NCBI GenBank assembly: GCA_945867245.1
Contig: CAMBHQ010000006.1
Span: forward strand, 1-16,437
Direction: 5' to 3'
Origin: an uncultured Porphyromonas sp.
Lineage (GTDB): Bacteria > Bacteroidota > Bacteroidia > Bacteroidales > Porphyromonadaceae
DNA: 16,437 nucleotides
Under the pieces are notes generated by a model. It worked only from the letters and a program-made list of their open reading frames with translations, did not search any database and was not told the origin of the DNA. Of the stretch, positions 4,786-16,437 are shown one piece after another. The stretch's first letter is position 1. Each line of letters opens with the position of its first letter. A program made the translations under genes and the position numbers.

Positions 4786-6582
4786 CTACTCAGGCAAACT
4801 AGACCATACTACGTTGTAGCCAAAGTCCTGAGCACCAAATTTCGTTGCACCCTCATTACTAAATCTACCTGAATAGCCACCAGCGTAGATTGTATATATG
4901 AGTCGGCCGGCATAACTGCGTCCCTTACCTAGGGTGATGGTCTGCTTGCGTGTCTGCCTCGTAGGCTCGTCGTAGCGGGGCAGATAGGCTATGAACTTCA
5001 GGGTATAGGGGAGGTCCCATTTGGGTTGGGGTAATTGAGGATGTTCGAATTTCTCCCAAGCGAGCTTATTGCCACGTACGCGGTAGAGCTTAATAGAGTC
5101 TAGCTTACGATACAGGGTCGTTGCAGGCTCCTTGGCGTCGAGAAGCTCCTTTAGGTCATTCGTCCATAGTCCTACGGCCAGTACCTTTTTCGGTGCTTTG
5201 TCCCAAGGGGCGACGGTCGTGCTTGTTTGGGATTCATCACCTGTGGTAGGGAGTGTGGGGTCTAAGGGTTTTACGGGGAACTCACTGATGGGGCGCTCCT
5301 CAGTCCAGTAGCAACCTTTCGTCCCAGGATACTTTGGGTCTTGGCCGACATCATCGTAGTCTTTGTCCACCGTTAGGTAGGTGTCGAAGGAGGTCTCTAG
5401 CTCAAACTGAGCACTGGTACTGCTACCTTCCTCCGAAGCGACCCACAGGTTGAGGATGCCCTGCTTGGCGTTGGCTGCAGCTACAGCCGCAGAGGGTTGC
5501 TCTAGCGTGTTGTATCGTGTGCCCTTGGGCTCTATGGTCGGTATCTCTATGTCGTGCGTCTTCGTCGCTACGAAGGGGATACCCTCTTTAGCGAAGTCGA
5601 AGTAGCCGTCTTTGACCCCTCTCAGCACTCCGCCAATAGGCTCCAGATAAGCTCTGTTCCCAGTGATGCGCTTAGCCTCGGCGAGGAGAGCCTGACGGTC
5701 TGCCTCTAGCTGCTGAGGATTGTAGTAGGGATACGTTGGGTCGGTATAGCGTGAGTATATGCCTAGCGCGGGTTCCCCTGGATCTAGCTTCTTGGTGGCG
5801 GCTGTCAGTAGGTTGTAGTCCGTATCGATATAGCTGATTAGGCGTAATACAGAGCCACGTGGACTGAAGGTCCCAGTAGAGACTATCCCCTTGTAGGGGG
5901 TAGCGGAGCCTGGATTGTTTTTGCTGACAGAGATACGTAGCTTATCGAAGGTGTACACCGCTGGTATCTGCTCTATCCCCTGCTGCTGTGCGTACTCGCT
6001 CTTGAGGTAGTCTTTGTGGTCCGAGGCGCGCTCTGGGGTAGTGATGCTCAGGCGTAGCGTCTCGGGGTCGAAGGTAAACGTTTGTCCTGCAGCACCGCTT
6101 TTGCCGAATAGGAGTCCTGATAGGTATATATCGTTGTTGGCGAGCAGGGCCTCGTCGAGGATGCGTATGTTTTGCTTATTAATGCGCAGGCGGTACCTAG
6201 CAGGTGCGCCAGGGTTACTGCCGGTCTGGTCGCTCACGACAGTCCACTTTAGCTGTCCTACATAGAGGGGCTTGGTCTGGCTTGCAGAGCGTACTATGGT
6301 CCATATACTCAGCTCACTACCTATCTGTAGGCGCAGGCGGAAGGCCCCATTCTGGCTGTAGGGCGAGGCATCGGCTGTGTTGGCTCCTACGAGGTCCCAG
6401 CTAAGGGCGCGTGGGCTTTCGCCTGCATTTAGTGTTAGTTCGCCCTCTAGGGAGAGGTTACCGCTACCGCTGTACTGCTCCTGTGTGGGCTGTATGAGGC
6501 TGTCTTTCTCTTGGCTACAGGCACCTAGTACCATGGCGGCGCCTAGCATCATAGCGTATAGTCCGAGGCTAAATCTTTTCAT
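4786..6582 (-). CDS. Large secreted lipoprotein of unknown function
   Basis: A 598-aa protein with a clear lipoprotein signal: a charged start MKRF, a hydrophobic core, and lipobox LGAC with Cys22. The residues after Cys (SQEKD) are acidic/charged, which in Bacteroidota can act as a surface-export signal; surface display is inference. The first 180 residues (a short hydrophobic strand pattern, then SLEGELTLNAGESPRALSW) and the regularly beta-rich C-terminal part (YAGRLIYTIYAGGYSGRFS) are compatible with fimbrillin-like or other beta-sandwich surface proteins. I recognise no definite domain. A proline/threonine-rich segment lies around 430-460. The gene begins 24 bp after a 56-aa gene and is probably cotranscribed from the promoter at 6823-6830. 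It ends with TAG followed by a long hairpin. Confidence 0.85.
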   Translation of the reverse strand: MKRFSLGLYAMMLGAAMVLGACSQEKDSLIQPTQEQYSGSGNLSLEGELTLNAGESPRALSWDLVGANTADASPYSQNGAFRLRLQIGSELSIWTIVRSASQTKPLYVGQLKWTVVSDQTGSNPGAPARYRLRINKQNIRILDEALLANNDIYLSGLLFGKSGAAGQTFTFDPETLRLSITTPERASDHKDYLKSEYAQQQGIEQIPAVYTFDKLRISVSKNNPGSATPYKGIVSTGTFSPRGSVLRLISYIDTDYNLLTAATKKLDPGEPALGIYSRYTDPTYPYYNPQQLEADRQALLAEAKRITGNRAYLEPIGGVLRGVKDGYFDFAKEGIPFVATKTHDIEIPTIEPKGTRYNTLEQPSAAVAAANAKQGILNLWVASEEGSSTSAQFELETSFDTYLTVDKDYDDVGQDPKYPGTKGCYWTEERPISEFPVKPLDPTLPTTGDESQTSTTVAPWDKAPKKVLAVGLWTNDLKELLDAKEPATTLYRKLDSIKLYRVRGNKLAWEKFEHPQLPQPKWDLPYTLKFIAYLPRYDEPTRQTRKQTITLGKGRSYAGRLIYTIYAGGYSGRFSNEGATKFGAQDFGYNVVWSSLPE

Positions 6583-6606
6583 CTTCTTTGGCTTGTCTAG
6601 GCATGT

Positions 6607-6777
6607 TTAGTATCCATTACCGAGGAATCCTTCGTCGGTGTAGTCTTCTATTGAGAGGTCGTAGTCCCATTGCGAGCTTAGCTCGAGGGAGGTTGATCTT
6701 AATAGTGATAGCTGGGTGGTCATCGTAAAGGCCTCTATGCGGGGCGCTGTGTAGTTTGTTTTGCTTACTTGTTGCAT
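6607..6777 (-). CDS. Short 56-aa protein upstream of the lipoprotein
   Basis: ATG at 6775-6777 to TAA at 6607-6609 encodes 56 aa. The pattern KTNYTAPRIEAFTM, then TQLSLLRSTSLEL, then an acidic/aromatic Gly-rich tail DYTDEGFLGNGY, matches a type of short protein often seen in Porphyromonas and Bacteroides just ahead of surface lipoprotein genes (typically 'YxxPxIExxxLxxxxxL' and a polar tail). There is no signal peptide and no known activity. The case for reality is the promoter box TATCTTTG 46 bases upstream, the typical family pattern, and the 24-bp spacing to the lipoprotein gene. It could be a regulatory leader peptide or a secreted short protein; both are inference. Confidence 0.7.
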   Translation of the reverse strand: MQQVSKTNYTAPRIEAFTMTTQLSLLRSTSLELSSQWDYDLSIEDYTDEGFLGNGY

Positions 6778-6822
6778 GCGTTGCTACAATATATAGAGTG
6801 CGACTTATTGAGTATTTCTCTG

Positions 6823-6830
6823 CAAAGATA
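6823..6830 (-). promoter_or_regulatory. Bacteroidota -7 promoter box for the 56-aa / lipoprotein operon
   Basis: The minus strand reads TATCTTTG, matching TAnnTTTG, 45 bases before the 56-aa gene. No TTG occurs at the expected -33 position. A run of eight C's on this strand (6854-6861) begins 23 bases upstream of the box. Confidence 0.6.
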
Positions 6831-6853
6831 TAAAATATGTATTAATTGTAGGC

Positions 6854-6861
6854 GGGGGGGG
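6854..6861. repeat. Homopolymer of eight G (C on minus strand) beside a promoter
   Basis: Eight consecutive G's, with two more G's just before after one C. Lying about 23-31 bases upstream of the -7 box of a surface-lipoprotein operon, the tract is where the -33 element would be. Length change by slippage could alter promoter strength. Confidence 0.6.
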
Positions 6862-6947
6862 TAAAATATTGTAACAAGCCAAACTGAATAGGTAGGCCGT
6901 GTGCTATCTCTCTAGAGAGCGATTTAGGGCTCGGATATCTAGAAACA

Positions 6948-6975
6948 GATAAGGGGCGCCTTTGCGCCCCTTATC
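6948..6975 (-). terminator. Terminator hairpin after the DUF2807 gene
   Basis: A perfect 12-bp stem, GATAAGGGGCGC (6948-6959) with its complement at 6964-6975, and a 4-base loop. It lies 40 bases past the DUF2807 stop. On the minus strand it is followed by TGTTTCTAG, a weak T-run. It could work in both directions. Confidence 0.75.
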
Positions 6976-7015
6976 CGAACGATATTATATGCTTGCTAGA
7001 CGCTACTACGTAGCC

Positions 7016-7846
7016 TCAATAAGTCTTAATGGATACGGCTCCCTCACTCTTTTGGGAGGTAACACGTGATGCCTTGCTGTGCTTGAGCTTAGCAGCCCCC
7101 GAGAGCTCGTAGACGAGCTCCGCAACAGGGCCGACTGTGGCCGAAACTGCGCCTTCGCCTTTGATGAAAGCATAGCGTCCGCTTAGCTCCTTGGCCTCTA
7201 GGCTGCCAGCGCCCGACATATTTACCCGTAGGCTATCCACTGTACCACGGAGGAGAAACTTGCTAGCACCCTCGCCCTCTAGGTCTAGGCTGCGCAGGCT
7301 ATCAAGCTCGCAGAGCTCGGTATAGCTGGCGTCCTCTAGGTCTAACGAGAGCATTTGCTGTCCTGCGAACTTGTGCATACGTAGAGAGAGCGCTCTCTCG
7401 CTATGGATATGGGTAATGGGCTGTGTACTCTGTAGTACGAAGCGCAGGCGAGGACTGCCCTTGACGAAACGACCTGAGTAATTGATGTGCAGCGTGCCCC
7501 CTCGGACTTCGGCCGAGAGCTGCTCTAGAGCTGAGCTGTCTAGATACTCTACTCGGAGTGTGTTTTGCGCTCCTTGCTCGACGATAAGGGCGCTGGGGCA
7601 GTTGCTCTCGATGTGCGTAAAGGAGGACGCTAGGGCGAACTCTTTGCTCAAGACGCTATCGCCCGAGAATGCCTCCAGAAAGCCTGCCCCGACCCCTTGG
7701 CCATCGTTATCCAGACTGATACCGTTCTCCTCGATATTAGTTACGAGTTTGGCAATGCTATCGCCACTGCAGCCACTACAGCTCACGCAGCTAAGGCACA
7801 GTGCTCCACAGATGAGCCCGAGAAGTGTGTGTAATGCTTTGTTCAT
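7016..7846 (-). CDS. DUF2807 (head-GIN domain) secreted protein, likely lipoprotein
   Basis: A 276-aa protein. The N terminus has a hydrophobic signal (about residues 5-19) followed by a Cys-rich stretch LSCVSCSGCSGDS, with lipidation possible at Cys20 or Cys23. From about residue 72 it shows the head-GIN/DUF2807 pattern: FTHIESNCPSALIVEQG, then an LRVEY strand, a RGGTLHINYSG strand, and repeating short beta strands with Gly/Ala/Ser turns (MSGAGSLEAKELSG, IKGEGAVSATVG, ELSGAAKLKH). This right-handed beta-solenoid-like family was named as a putative autotransporter adhesin head, but its function in Bacteroidota is not established. The stop is TGA, the only one in the window. It has its own promoter box (7888-7895) and a strong terminator hairpin, so it is probably monocistronic. 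Confidence 0.88.
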   Translation of the reverse strand: MNKALHTLLGLICGALCLSCVSCSGCSGDSIAKLVTNIEENGISLDNDGQGVGAGFLEAFSGDSVLSKEFALASSFTHIESNCPSALIVEQGAQNTLRVEYLDSSALEQLSAEVRGGTLHINYSGRFVKGSPRLRFVLQSTQPITHIHSERALSLRMHKFAGQQMLSLDLEDASYTELCELDSLRSLDLEGEGASKFLLRGTVDSLRVNMSGAGSLEAKELSGRYAFIKGEGAVSATVGPVAELVYELSGAAKLKHSKASRVTSQKSEGAVSIKTY

Positions 7847-7887
7847 AATGAATGATTGTATTGTATGATTAATCTAATATGCAGTAA

Positions 7888-7895
7888 CAAAGTTA
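7888..7895 (-). promoter_or_regulatory. Probable -7 promoter box for the DUF2807 gene
   Basis: The minus strand reads TAACTTTG, matching TAnnTTTG, 41 bases before the ATG. No -33 TTG is seen at normal spacing. Confidence 0.5.
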
Positions 7896-7954
7896 GAGAA
7901 TTATATCCATCTACTCTAGTCCTAGATAAGGGGGGATTCTAGCCCCAGCAGCCC

Positions 7955-7986
7955 CACCGCCCACTAGCCACTGCCCACTGCTCACT

Positions 7987-7989
<3 letters not shown>
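7955..7989 (-). repeat. Heptanucleotide array, 5 units, starting in the metH stop codon
   Basis: Plus-strand units CACCGCC, CACTAGC, CACTGCC, CACTGCT and CACTCTA run in phase. The last contains the metH TAG stop (7987-7989). The end CACTGCTCACT is the same as at the DUF6122 stop (1084-1094). A hairpin GGGG/CCCC (7932-7946) follows further downstream in metH sense. Confidence 0.8.
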
Positions 7990-11679
<3,690 letters not shown>

Positions 11680-11980
11680 TATATATATGCTCGTATTAAC
11701 CTGTGCTTATCCAGCCCGAGGGTCGGATAATCTGGGGACAAAGGTCGCAACTTATGTCCGAGTAGGCAAACATTCGGCTTAAATCAGAAAAGTATTCTAT
11801 GGATGCCTGCACGGGAGGCTTAGGCCGTATAGATTGTTCGGATAATCCTCTTTGTACAGGAAACGGCTCGATGTCTAGGCTCTAGGCCGAAGCATATGGG
11901 CTAGTTCTCGCCAAGACTGGCATTAAACCTAAGGGATATTGGGGTATCTAACCTTAATGCATTTAGTTATCACATAATAT
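11680..11980. other. Divergent intergenic region between metH and the efflux operon
   Basis: About 300 bases without a coding frame of interest. It holds the metH promoter. For the efflux operon I find only poor plus-strand candidates: TTG at 11939-11941 followed by weak TAnnTTTG-like sites near 11958-11971. The word GATTATCCGA occurs twice on the minus strand (about 11722-11731 and 11823-11832), so a shared operator is possible but unproven. No regulator gene is adjacent. Confidence 0.6.
11739..11770 (-). promoter_or_regulatory. Probable metH promoter
   Basis: The minus strand has TTTG at 11767-11770, exactly 20 bases, then GACCTTTG at 11739-11746. This is one mismatch to TAnnTTTG with ideal spacing. 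Transcription would start about 55 bases before the ATG. Confidence 0.65.
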
Positions 11981-13114
11981 ATGACAAGAAAAGGTATTGT
12001 AAGAATCTTCGCTGCGCTATCCGCCCTCGCTCTAGTAGCTTGCTCGGGTAGCGACGGCAAGCAAGGCGCAGGGATGGCACAGGCTGGCCCTGCGGAGTAT
12101 AAGCTACTGACAGTACAGACAGGAGACACTGAGCTCGTCAAGCGTTATACCGCTAGCATCAGAGGACAACAGGATGTAGATATCTACCCACAGGTCAGTG
12201 GGGCGCTCACGCGCGTCCTCGTAAGCGAGGGCCAGCAGGTGCGCCGTGGTCAGGCCCTCTTCATCGTGGACCAAGTGCCCTATCAGGCAGCATTAGCACA
12301 GGCCACGGCTAGTGTGCAGTCGGCCGAGGCAGCCCTAGCCACGGCACGTCTCAACCATCAGGCCAAAGAGCGCCTCTATGCCGAGCGCATCATCAGCGAG
12401 GTAGAGCTCTCGCTCAGCCGTAATAGCCTCAGCACCGCTCAGGCAGCAGTGGCACAGGCCAAGGCCGCCCAGCTGAGCGCCCGCAACAACCTCTCCTATA
12501 CCACAGTCGTAAGCCCTGCCGATGGCGTGGTGGGTACCCTGCCTTATCGTCAGGGTACGCTCGTATCGCCTAGCTTGCCGAGCCCACTTACCACGGTATC
12601 GGATAGCCGTGAGATGTATGTTTACTTCTCCCTGAGCGAGAAGCAGCTACTAGCCCTATCCCGCGAGTATGGTAGCCTCGATGCGGCTGTAGCCTCTATG
12701 GGTGCTGCCCGCCTAGAGCTCAGCGATGGTAGCGAGTACAACCACCCAGGCAAGGTAGAGAGCGTGAGCGGTGTGGTAGATGCCAGCACGGGCGCTGCTA
12801 GCCTCAGGGCTAAGTTCCCCAACCCCGACGGCATACTACGCAGTGGCTCTACGGGTAATGTATTGCTGGGCTCTGTACAGAAGGGCGTAATCGTCATCCC
12901 ACAGGGCGCTGCCGTACGCATACAGGACAAGGTACTGGTGTACAAGGTCGTCGATGGCAAGGCCGTATCTACTGTGGTAACGGTAGAGGATGGTGCTAGC
13001 CCCAGCGAATATATCGTGCGTAGTGGGCTCTCAGCAGGTGATGTTATCATTGCCGAGGGCGCAGGTCTAGTGCGCGAGGGCACAGAGGTATCTACGCCTA
13101 AATCTAAGTCTTAG
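11981..13114 (+). CDS. RND efflux membrane-fusion (periplasmic adaptor) lipoprotein
   Basis: A 377-aa AcrA/MexA-family adaptor that links the inner-membrane pump to the outer-membrane channel. The signal peptide ends in lipobox LVAC with Cys21, so it is lipid-anchored. The lipoyl half-motifs are seen in the biotinyl-lipoyl-like stretch (SGALTRVLVSEGQQVRRGQALFIVD is split here as SGALTRVLVSEG, about residues 72-83, and GQALFIVD). These flank an Ala-rich alpha-hairpin (about 95-170, with LAQATASVQSAEAALATA). Then come a beta-barrel (about 190-290) and a membrane-proximal domain (about 300-370, LRSGSTGNVLLG, GLSAGDVIIAEG). The 3-bp gap to the pump gene and the overlap beyond show an operon. No regulator gene (such as TetR/AcrR type) is adjacent in the window. 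Confidence 0.95.
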   Translation: MTRKGIVRIFAALSALALVACSGSDGKQGAGMAQAGPAEYKLLTVQTGDTELVKRYTASIRGQQDVDIYPQVSGALTRVLVSEGQQVRRGQALFIVDQVPYQAALAQATASVQSAEAALATARLNHQAKERLYAERIISEVELSLSRNSLSTAQAAVAQAKAAQLSARNNLSYTTVVSPADGVVGTLPYRQGTLVSPSLPSPLTTVSDSREMYVYFSLSEKQLLALSREYGSLDAAVASMGAARLELSDGSEYNHPGKVESVSGVVDASTGAASLRAKFPNPDGILRSGSTGNVLLGSVQKGVIVIPQGAAVRIQDKVLVYKVVDGKAVSTVVTVEDGASPSEYIVRSGLSAGDVIIAEGAGLVREGTEVSTPKSKS

Positions 13115-13117
13115 CCC

Positions 13118-16100
13118 ATGAAAGGAAACATCTTCATTAAACGCCCCGTACTGGCCATATCGGTATCTATATTGATTATGGTAGTGGGGCTTATATCGCT
13201 CTTTACTCTACCGGTGGAGCAGTATCCGGATATCGCTCCGCCCACTATTAGTGTGAGCGCCAGCTATCCTGGTGCCGATGCCGATGCTGTACTCAATAGC
13301 GTCGTGATGCCCCTCGAGGAGGCAATCAACGGAGTAGAGACTATGATTTACATGACGAGCTCGTCCTCAAACAACGGGACGGCTACGATTACAGTCTACT
13401 TCAAGCAAGGTACCAATGCGGATATGGCCGCGGTGAACGTGCAGAATCGAGTCTCGCGCGCCCAAGCCCTGCTCCCCGCAGAGGTAACCCAGATAGGTGT
13501 GTCTGTCGTCAAGGGTCAGGCAGGCTTCCTACAGGTGAGTGGCCTCAAGAGTACCGACGGACGCTACGACGCTCTATTCCTAGCCAATTACCTTAATATC
13601 AATATTATCCCCGAGCTACAGCGTATCGAGGGGGTAGGTAATGTGCAGCCCTTCGGTAACGCCTACAGCATGCGTATATGGCTAAAGCCAGACCTGATGG
13701 CGCAGTACAAGCTCGTGCCTAGCGACGTGTCGGCAGCACTGGCCCAGCAGAATATCGTGGCCTCGGCCGGTGCTCTGGGGATGGATAGCGAGGCGACATT
13801 CCAATATACGCTCAAGTATAAGGGCCGTCTAACGGACGTCAAGCAGTACGAAGATATCGTCCTGCGTGCCCTGCCCGATGGCAATGTGCTACGTCTGAGA
13901 GACGTGGCGACGATAGAGATTGGCGCTGCCTCCTATGGCTTCAATGGCTTCATCGATGGTAAGCCTGGGGCCAACTGCATGGTCTCTCAGGTGGCTGGTG
14001 CCAATGCCACGGACGTAAACAACAAGATTACGGCCAAGTTAGAGGAGCTAAGTAAAAACTTGCCCGCAGGCGTAGAGATGGTAACGACACATAATACCAA
14101 TGACTTCCTCTATGCCTCTATCTATTCGGTGGTAGAGACTCTGGTCATCGCTATTCTGCTGGTTATTCTGGTGGTGTACTTCTTCCTACAGGACTTCAAG
14201 GCCACTATCATCCCCTCGATTTCGATTATCGTATCGCTGGTAGGGACCTTCTTCTGTCTGGCTGCCGCAGGCTTTAGTATCAACATCCTGACGCTCTTTG
14301 CGCTCGTGCTGGCTATCGGTACGGTGGTGGACGATGCTATCGTCGTGGTGGAGGCCGTACAGGCTAAGTTTGAGGTGGGCTACAAGTCCGCCTACCTAGC
14401 TACCAAGGATGCTATGGGCGACATCACGATGGCTATCATCTCGTGTACGCTCGTCTTTATGGCGGTGTTTATTCCGGTAACGTTCATGGGGGGCACCTCT
14501 GGGGTGTTTTACACTCAGTTTGGCGTTACCATTGCTACGTCTGTAGGTCTGTCGATGATCTCGGCCCTCACGCTCTGCCCTGCCCTCTGCGCCATCATGA
14601 TGCGCCCCGAGGATATGGAGAAGGCCGAGGGCTCTATCGGGGCCCGTGTACGCAAGGCCTATGAAGTGTCTTATAATGCTATCCTCGGCAAGTACAAGCG
14701 TGGCATAGGGGCGCTCATCGGGCGCAAGCCTCTAGTATGGGGCGCTCTGGGCTTGAGTACGATAGCGCTCGTCTATCTGATGGCGACGACCAAGACCGGT
14801 CTAGTGCCACAGGAGGACCAAGGTATGCTGATGGTGAACGTCAGCGCTCAGCCAGGTAGCACCCTCAGCGAGACCGCCAAGATTATGACCGAGGTGGACA
14901 GCCTAATCCGTGCTATCCCCGAGGTTAAGCACGTGTGCCGTATCGATGGCTTCGGGCTCATATCGGGTCAGGGTCCCTCCAATGGTACTTTCTTCATCCG
15001 CCTACAGGACTGGGGCGACCGCCCCGCTGCCGAGCAGGCCTCGACAGCCGTAATAGGCCGTATCATGGCTGCTACTAGCCATATCCGTGGGGCACGTGTC
15101 TTTGCCCTAGAGCCTGGTATGATACCGGGCTATGGTATGGGGAACGCTATTGATATGAGCATACAAGACCGCAATGGGGTGGATATGGGTACCTTCTATC
15201 AGACGACGATGCAGTTCGTGGGCGCACTCAATGCACGGCCCGAGATAGCCGTCGCCTACAGCAGCTACGCCATCAACTTCCCGCAGTATCGTGTGGATAT
15301 AGATGCGGCTCAGGCTATGCGCGCAGGCATCCAGCCCCGCGAAATCCTCTCGACGCTCGGGGCCTACCTCGGGGGCTCGTACGCTAGCAACTACAACCAG
15401 TACGGCAAGGTGCTACGTGTGATGACCCAGGCCTCTGCAGGCGACCGCATCGACGAGGCTGCACTCAATAATATATACGTGCGTAATGGCAACGAAATGG
15501 CCCCTATCGGTCAGTTCGTGCGCCTAGAGCGTATCTCTGGCCCCGAGCAGATGGAGCGCTTCAACCTTTTCGGCTCTATCTCGGCCAATGTAACGCCTGC
15601 CGAAGGCTATTCGACGGGTGAGGCCATGCAGGCCATTAGTGAGGTAGCCGCTCAGACGCTGCCCACGGGCTATAGCTACGAATATGGTGGTATCTCGCGT
15701 GAGGAGAGCCAGCAGGGGGGCAGCCGTACAGCCTTTATCTACGGCCTCTGTATCCTGCTGATATACCTTATCCTGGCCTCGCTCTATGAGAGCTGGCTGG
15801 TGCCCTTGGCGGTAATCTTCTCGGTGCCCTTCGGCATTATGGGTAGCTTCCTCTTCGCTCGTCTGTGGGGCTTCGAGAATAATATCTACCTCCAGACAGG
15901 TGTGATTATGCTCATCGGTCTACTGGCCAAGACGGCTATCCTTATCACCGAGTATGCCTCGGAGCGTCGTCGCCAGGGCCTCGGTATCGTGGAGTCGGCC
16001 CGTGCGGCTGCCGAGGAGCGACTACGCCCTATTCTGATGACCGTAGCGACGATGATTATCGGGATGCTCCCGCTGATGTTTGCCTCGGGTGCAGGGGCCA

Positions 16101-16324
16101 ACGGCAATAAGTCGCTCGCCACGGGCGTGGTGGGCGGTATGCTCATCGGGACGCTGGCGCTCCTATTCGTAGTGCCTGTGTTCTTCATTATCTTCCAGTA
16201 CCTACAGGAGCGCTTCGTCCGTACGCCAGAGCAACACGAGCTTAGCCCACAGATACAAGCCGAGCACGAACGAATGCTCGCCGAGCGCAGCGCCTTCAAT
16301 ACCCAGTCTATAGACCATGAATAA
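13118..16324 (+). CDS. RND multidrug efflux permease, HAE1 (AcrB/MexB) family
   Basis: A 1068-aa inner-membrane pump, slightly longer than AcrB (1049). It uses the proton gradient to move hydrophobic substrates into the outer-membrane channel. The first membrane segment (about residues 9-30) follows IFIKRPVLA. Proton-relay residues are conserved: D405 and D406 in GTVVDDAIVVVE (AcrB D407/D408) and K938 in GLLAKTAILITE (AcrB K940). The two large periplasmic loops are present, with PVEQYPDIAPP just after the first helix. The second half (from about residue 540) repeats the fold with a membrane cluster at about 880-1030. It starts 3 bp after the adaptor stop, and the next gene begins inside its last codons. 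Substrates cannot be deduced; an antibiotic or bile-type range is only an inference. Confidence 0.97.
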   Translation: MKGNIFIKRPVLAISVSILIMVVGLISLFTLPVEQYPDIAPPTISVSASYPGADADAVLNSVVMPLEEAINGVETMIYMTSSSSNNGTATITVYFKQGTNADMAAVNVQNRVSRAQALLPAEVTQIGVSVVKGQAGFLQVSGLKSTDGRYDALFLANYLNINIIPELQRIEGVGNVQPFGNAYSMRIWLKPDLMAQYKLVPSDVSAALAQQNIVASAGALGMDSEATFQYTLKYKGRLTDVKQYEDIVLRALPDGNVLRLRDVATIEIGAASYGFNGFIDGKPGANCMVSQVAGANATDVNNKITAKLEELSKNLPAGVEMVTTHNTNDFLYASIYSVVETLVIAILLVILVVYFFLQDFKATIIPSISIIVSLVGTFFCLAAAGFSINILTLFALVLAIGTVVDDAIVVVEAVQAKFEVGYKSAYLATKDAMGDITMAIISCTLVFMAVFIPVTFMGGTSGVFYTQFGVTIATSVGLSMISALTLCPALCAIMMRPEDMEKAEGSIGARVRKAYEVSYNAILGKYKRGIGALIGRKPLVWGALGLSTIALVYLMATTKTGLVPQEDQGMLMVNVSAQPGSTLSETAKIMTEVDSLIRAIPEVKHVCRIDGFGLISGQGPSNGTFFIRLQDWGDRPAAEQASTAVIGRIMAATSHIRGARVFALEPGMIPGYGMGNAIDMSIQDRNGVDMGTFYQTTMQFVGALNARPEIAVAYSSYAINFPQYRVDIDAAQAMRAGIQPREILSTLGAYLGGSYASNYNQYGKVLRVMTQASAGDRIDEAALNNIYVRNGNEMAPIGQFVRLERISGPEQMERFNLFGSISANVTPAEGYSTGEAMQAISEVAAQTLPTGYSYEYGGISREESQQGGSRTAFIYGLCILLIYLILASLYESWLVPLAVIFSVPFGIMGSFLFARLWGFENNIYLQTGVIMLIGLLAKTAILITEYASERRRQGLGIVESARAAAEERLRPILMTVATMIIGMLPLMFASGAGANGNKSLATGVVGGMLIGTLALLFVVPVFFIIFQYLQERFVRTPEQHELSPQIQAEHERMLAERSAFNTQSIDHE

Positions 16325-16437
16325 GATTATATCTACAGCCCTAGCAGCCCTCGCTCTGAGTGGCTGCGGGCTATATAGCAAATACGAGCGCCCTCAGGAC
16401 CTGCCGACAGACGCTCTATATACCGAGCAGACGAGGG
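16317..16437 (+). CDS. Outer-membrane efflux lipoprotein (OprM/NodT family), 5' end only
   Basis: ATG at 16317 overlaps the pump gene's last codons by 8 bp (its stop is 16322-16324) and stays open to the right edge, 40 codons. The start is a lipoprotein signal, MNKIISTALAALALSGC with lipobox LSGC and Cys16, followed by GLYSKYERPQDLPTDALY. The CGLYSKYERP stretch is typical of the N terminus of TolC-like outer-membrane factors of Bacteroidota RND operons. This is the expected third part of the pump. Only the N terminus is seen, so the channel domain is inferred from context. Confidence 0.85.
   Translation, partial: MNKIISTALAALALSGCGLYSKYERPQDLPTDALYTEQTR

Noticed and set aside
11680..11900. 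Cobalamin riboswitch controlling metH
   Set aside because: I could not find the conserved B12-box-like core or the needed stems in the short leader, and the promoter lies too close to the start to leave room.
12622..13083. 153-codon minus-strand frame inside the adaptor gene
   Set aside because: It mirrors the adaptor's codons and lies wholly within a confident gene.

Overview
The window looks like chromosomal DNA of a Porphyromonas-like member of the Bacteroidota. Support comes from Bacteroidota-type promoters (TTG/TTTG, about 20 bp, then TAnnTTTG) ahead of several genes, secreted lipoproteins, an AmiC-type amidase carrying a SPOR domain, a DUF6122 membrane protein, a head-GIN (DUF2807) protein and a menaquinone-type thioesterase. 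Composition is moderately GC-rich. CTAG is remarkably common, and TAG is the stop codon of 6 of the 10 genes whose end lies in the window. I assign the genus from gene content only and cannot name a species.

Layout. Everything from the left edge to about 11.7 kb is read on the minus strand. Bases 1-267 hold the start of a possible lamin-tail-like protein that leaves the window. Bases 268-1092 contain no convincing gene. They hold a hairpin, a 23-bp-period tandem array, a heptanucleotide array, two long direct repeats each ending in a near-perfect GC-rich palindrome, and a second heptanucleotide array in the opposite orientation that runs into the stop codon of the next gene. Next, in transcription order, come a nicotinamidase-like gene, a HAD phosphatase fused to a MenI-like thioesterase, and a DUF6122 membrane gene (3229 down to 1093), probably one operon. 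A tRNA-Val(TAC) with its own promoter and terminator lies at 3331-3405. An amidase follows (3500-4633), then a short 56-aa gene with a large surface-type lipoprotein (6777 down to 4786), a DUF2807 protein (7016-7846) and a full-length cobalamin-dependent methionine synthase, metH (7987-11679).

At about 11.7-11.98 kb transcription diverges. To the right runs a tripartite RND efflux operon: membrane-fusion lipoprotein, inner-membrane HAE1-type pump, and the first 40 codons of an outer-membrane efflux lipoprotein cut by the right edge. The genes are spaced by 3 bp and then overlap by 8 bp, so they are very probably cotranscribed and work as one pump.

The least ordinary signal is a dispersed family of heptanucleotide repeats (consensus GTGGCTA; complement TAGCCAC) at five intergenic sites. 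Two arrays begin exactly in the TAG stop codon of a minus-strand gene, and one site forms a long perfect hairpin between genes. Together with the 23-bp array it resembles the short tandem repeats of cyanobacteria and the 23-nt minisatellites of P. gingivalis BrickBuilt MITEs. That comparison is inference from memory, not a database match.
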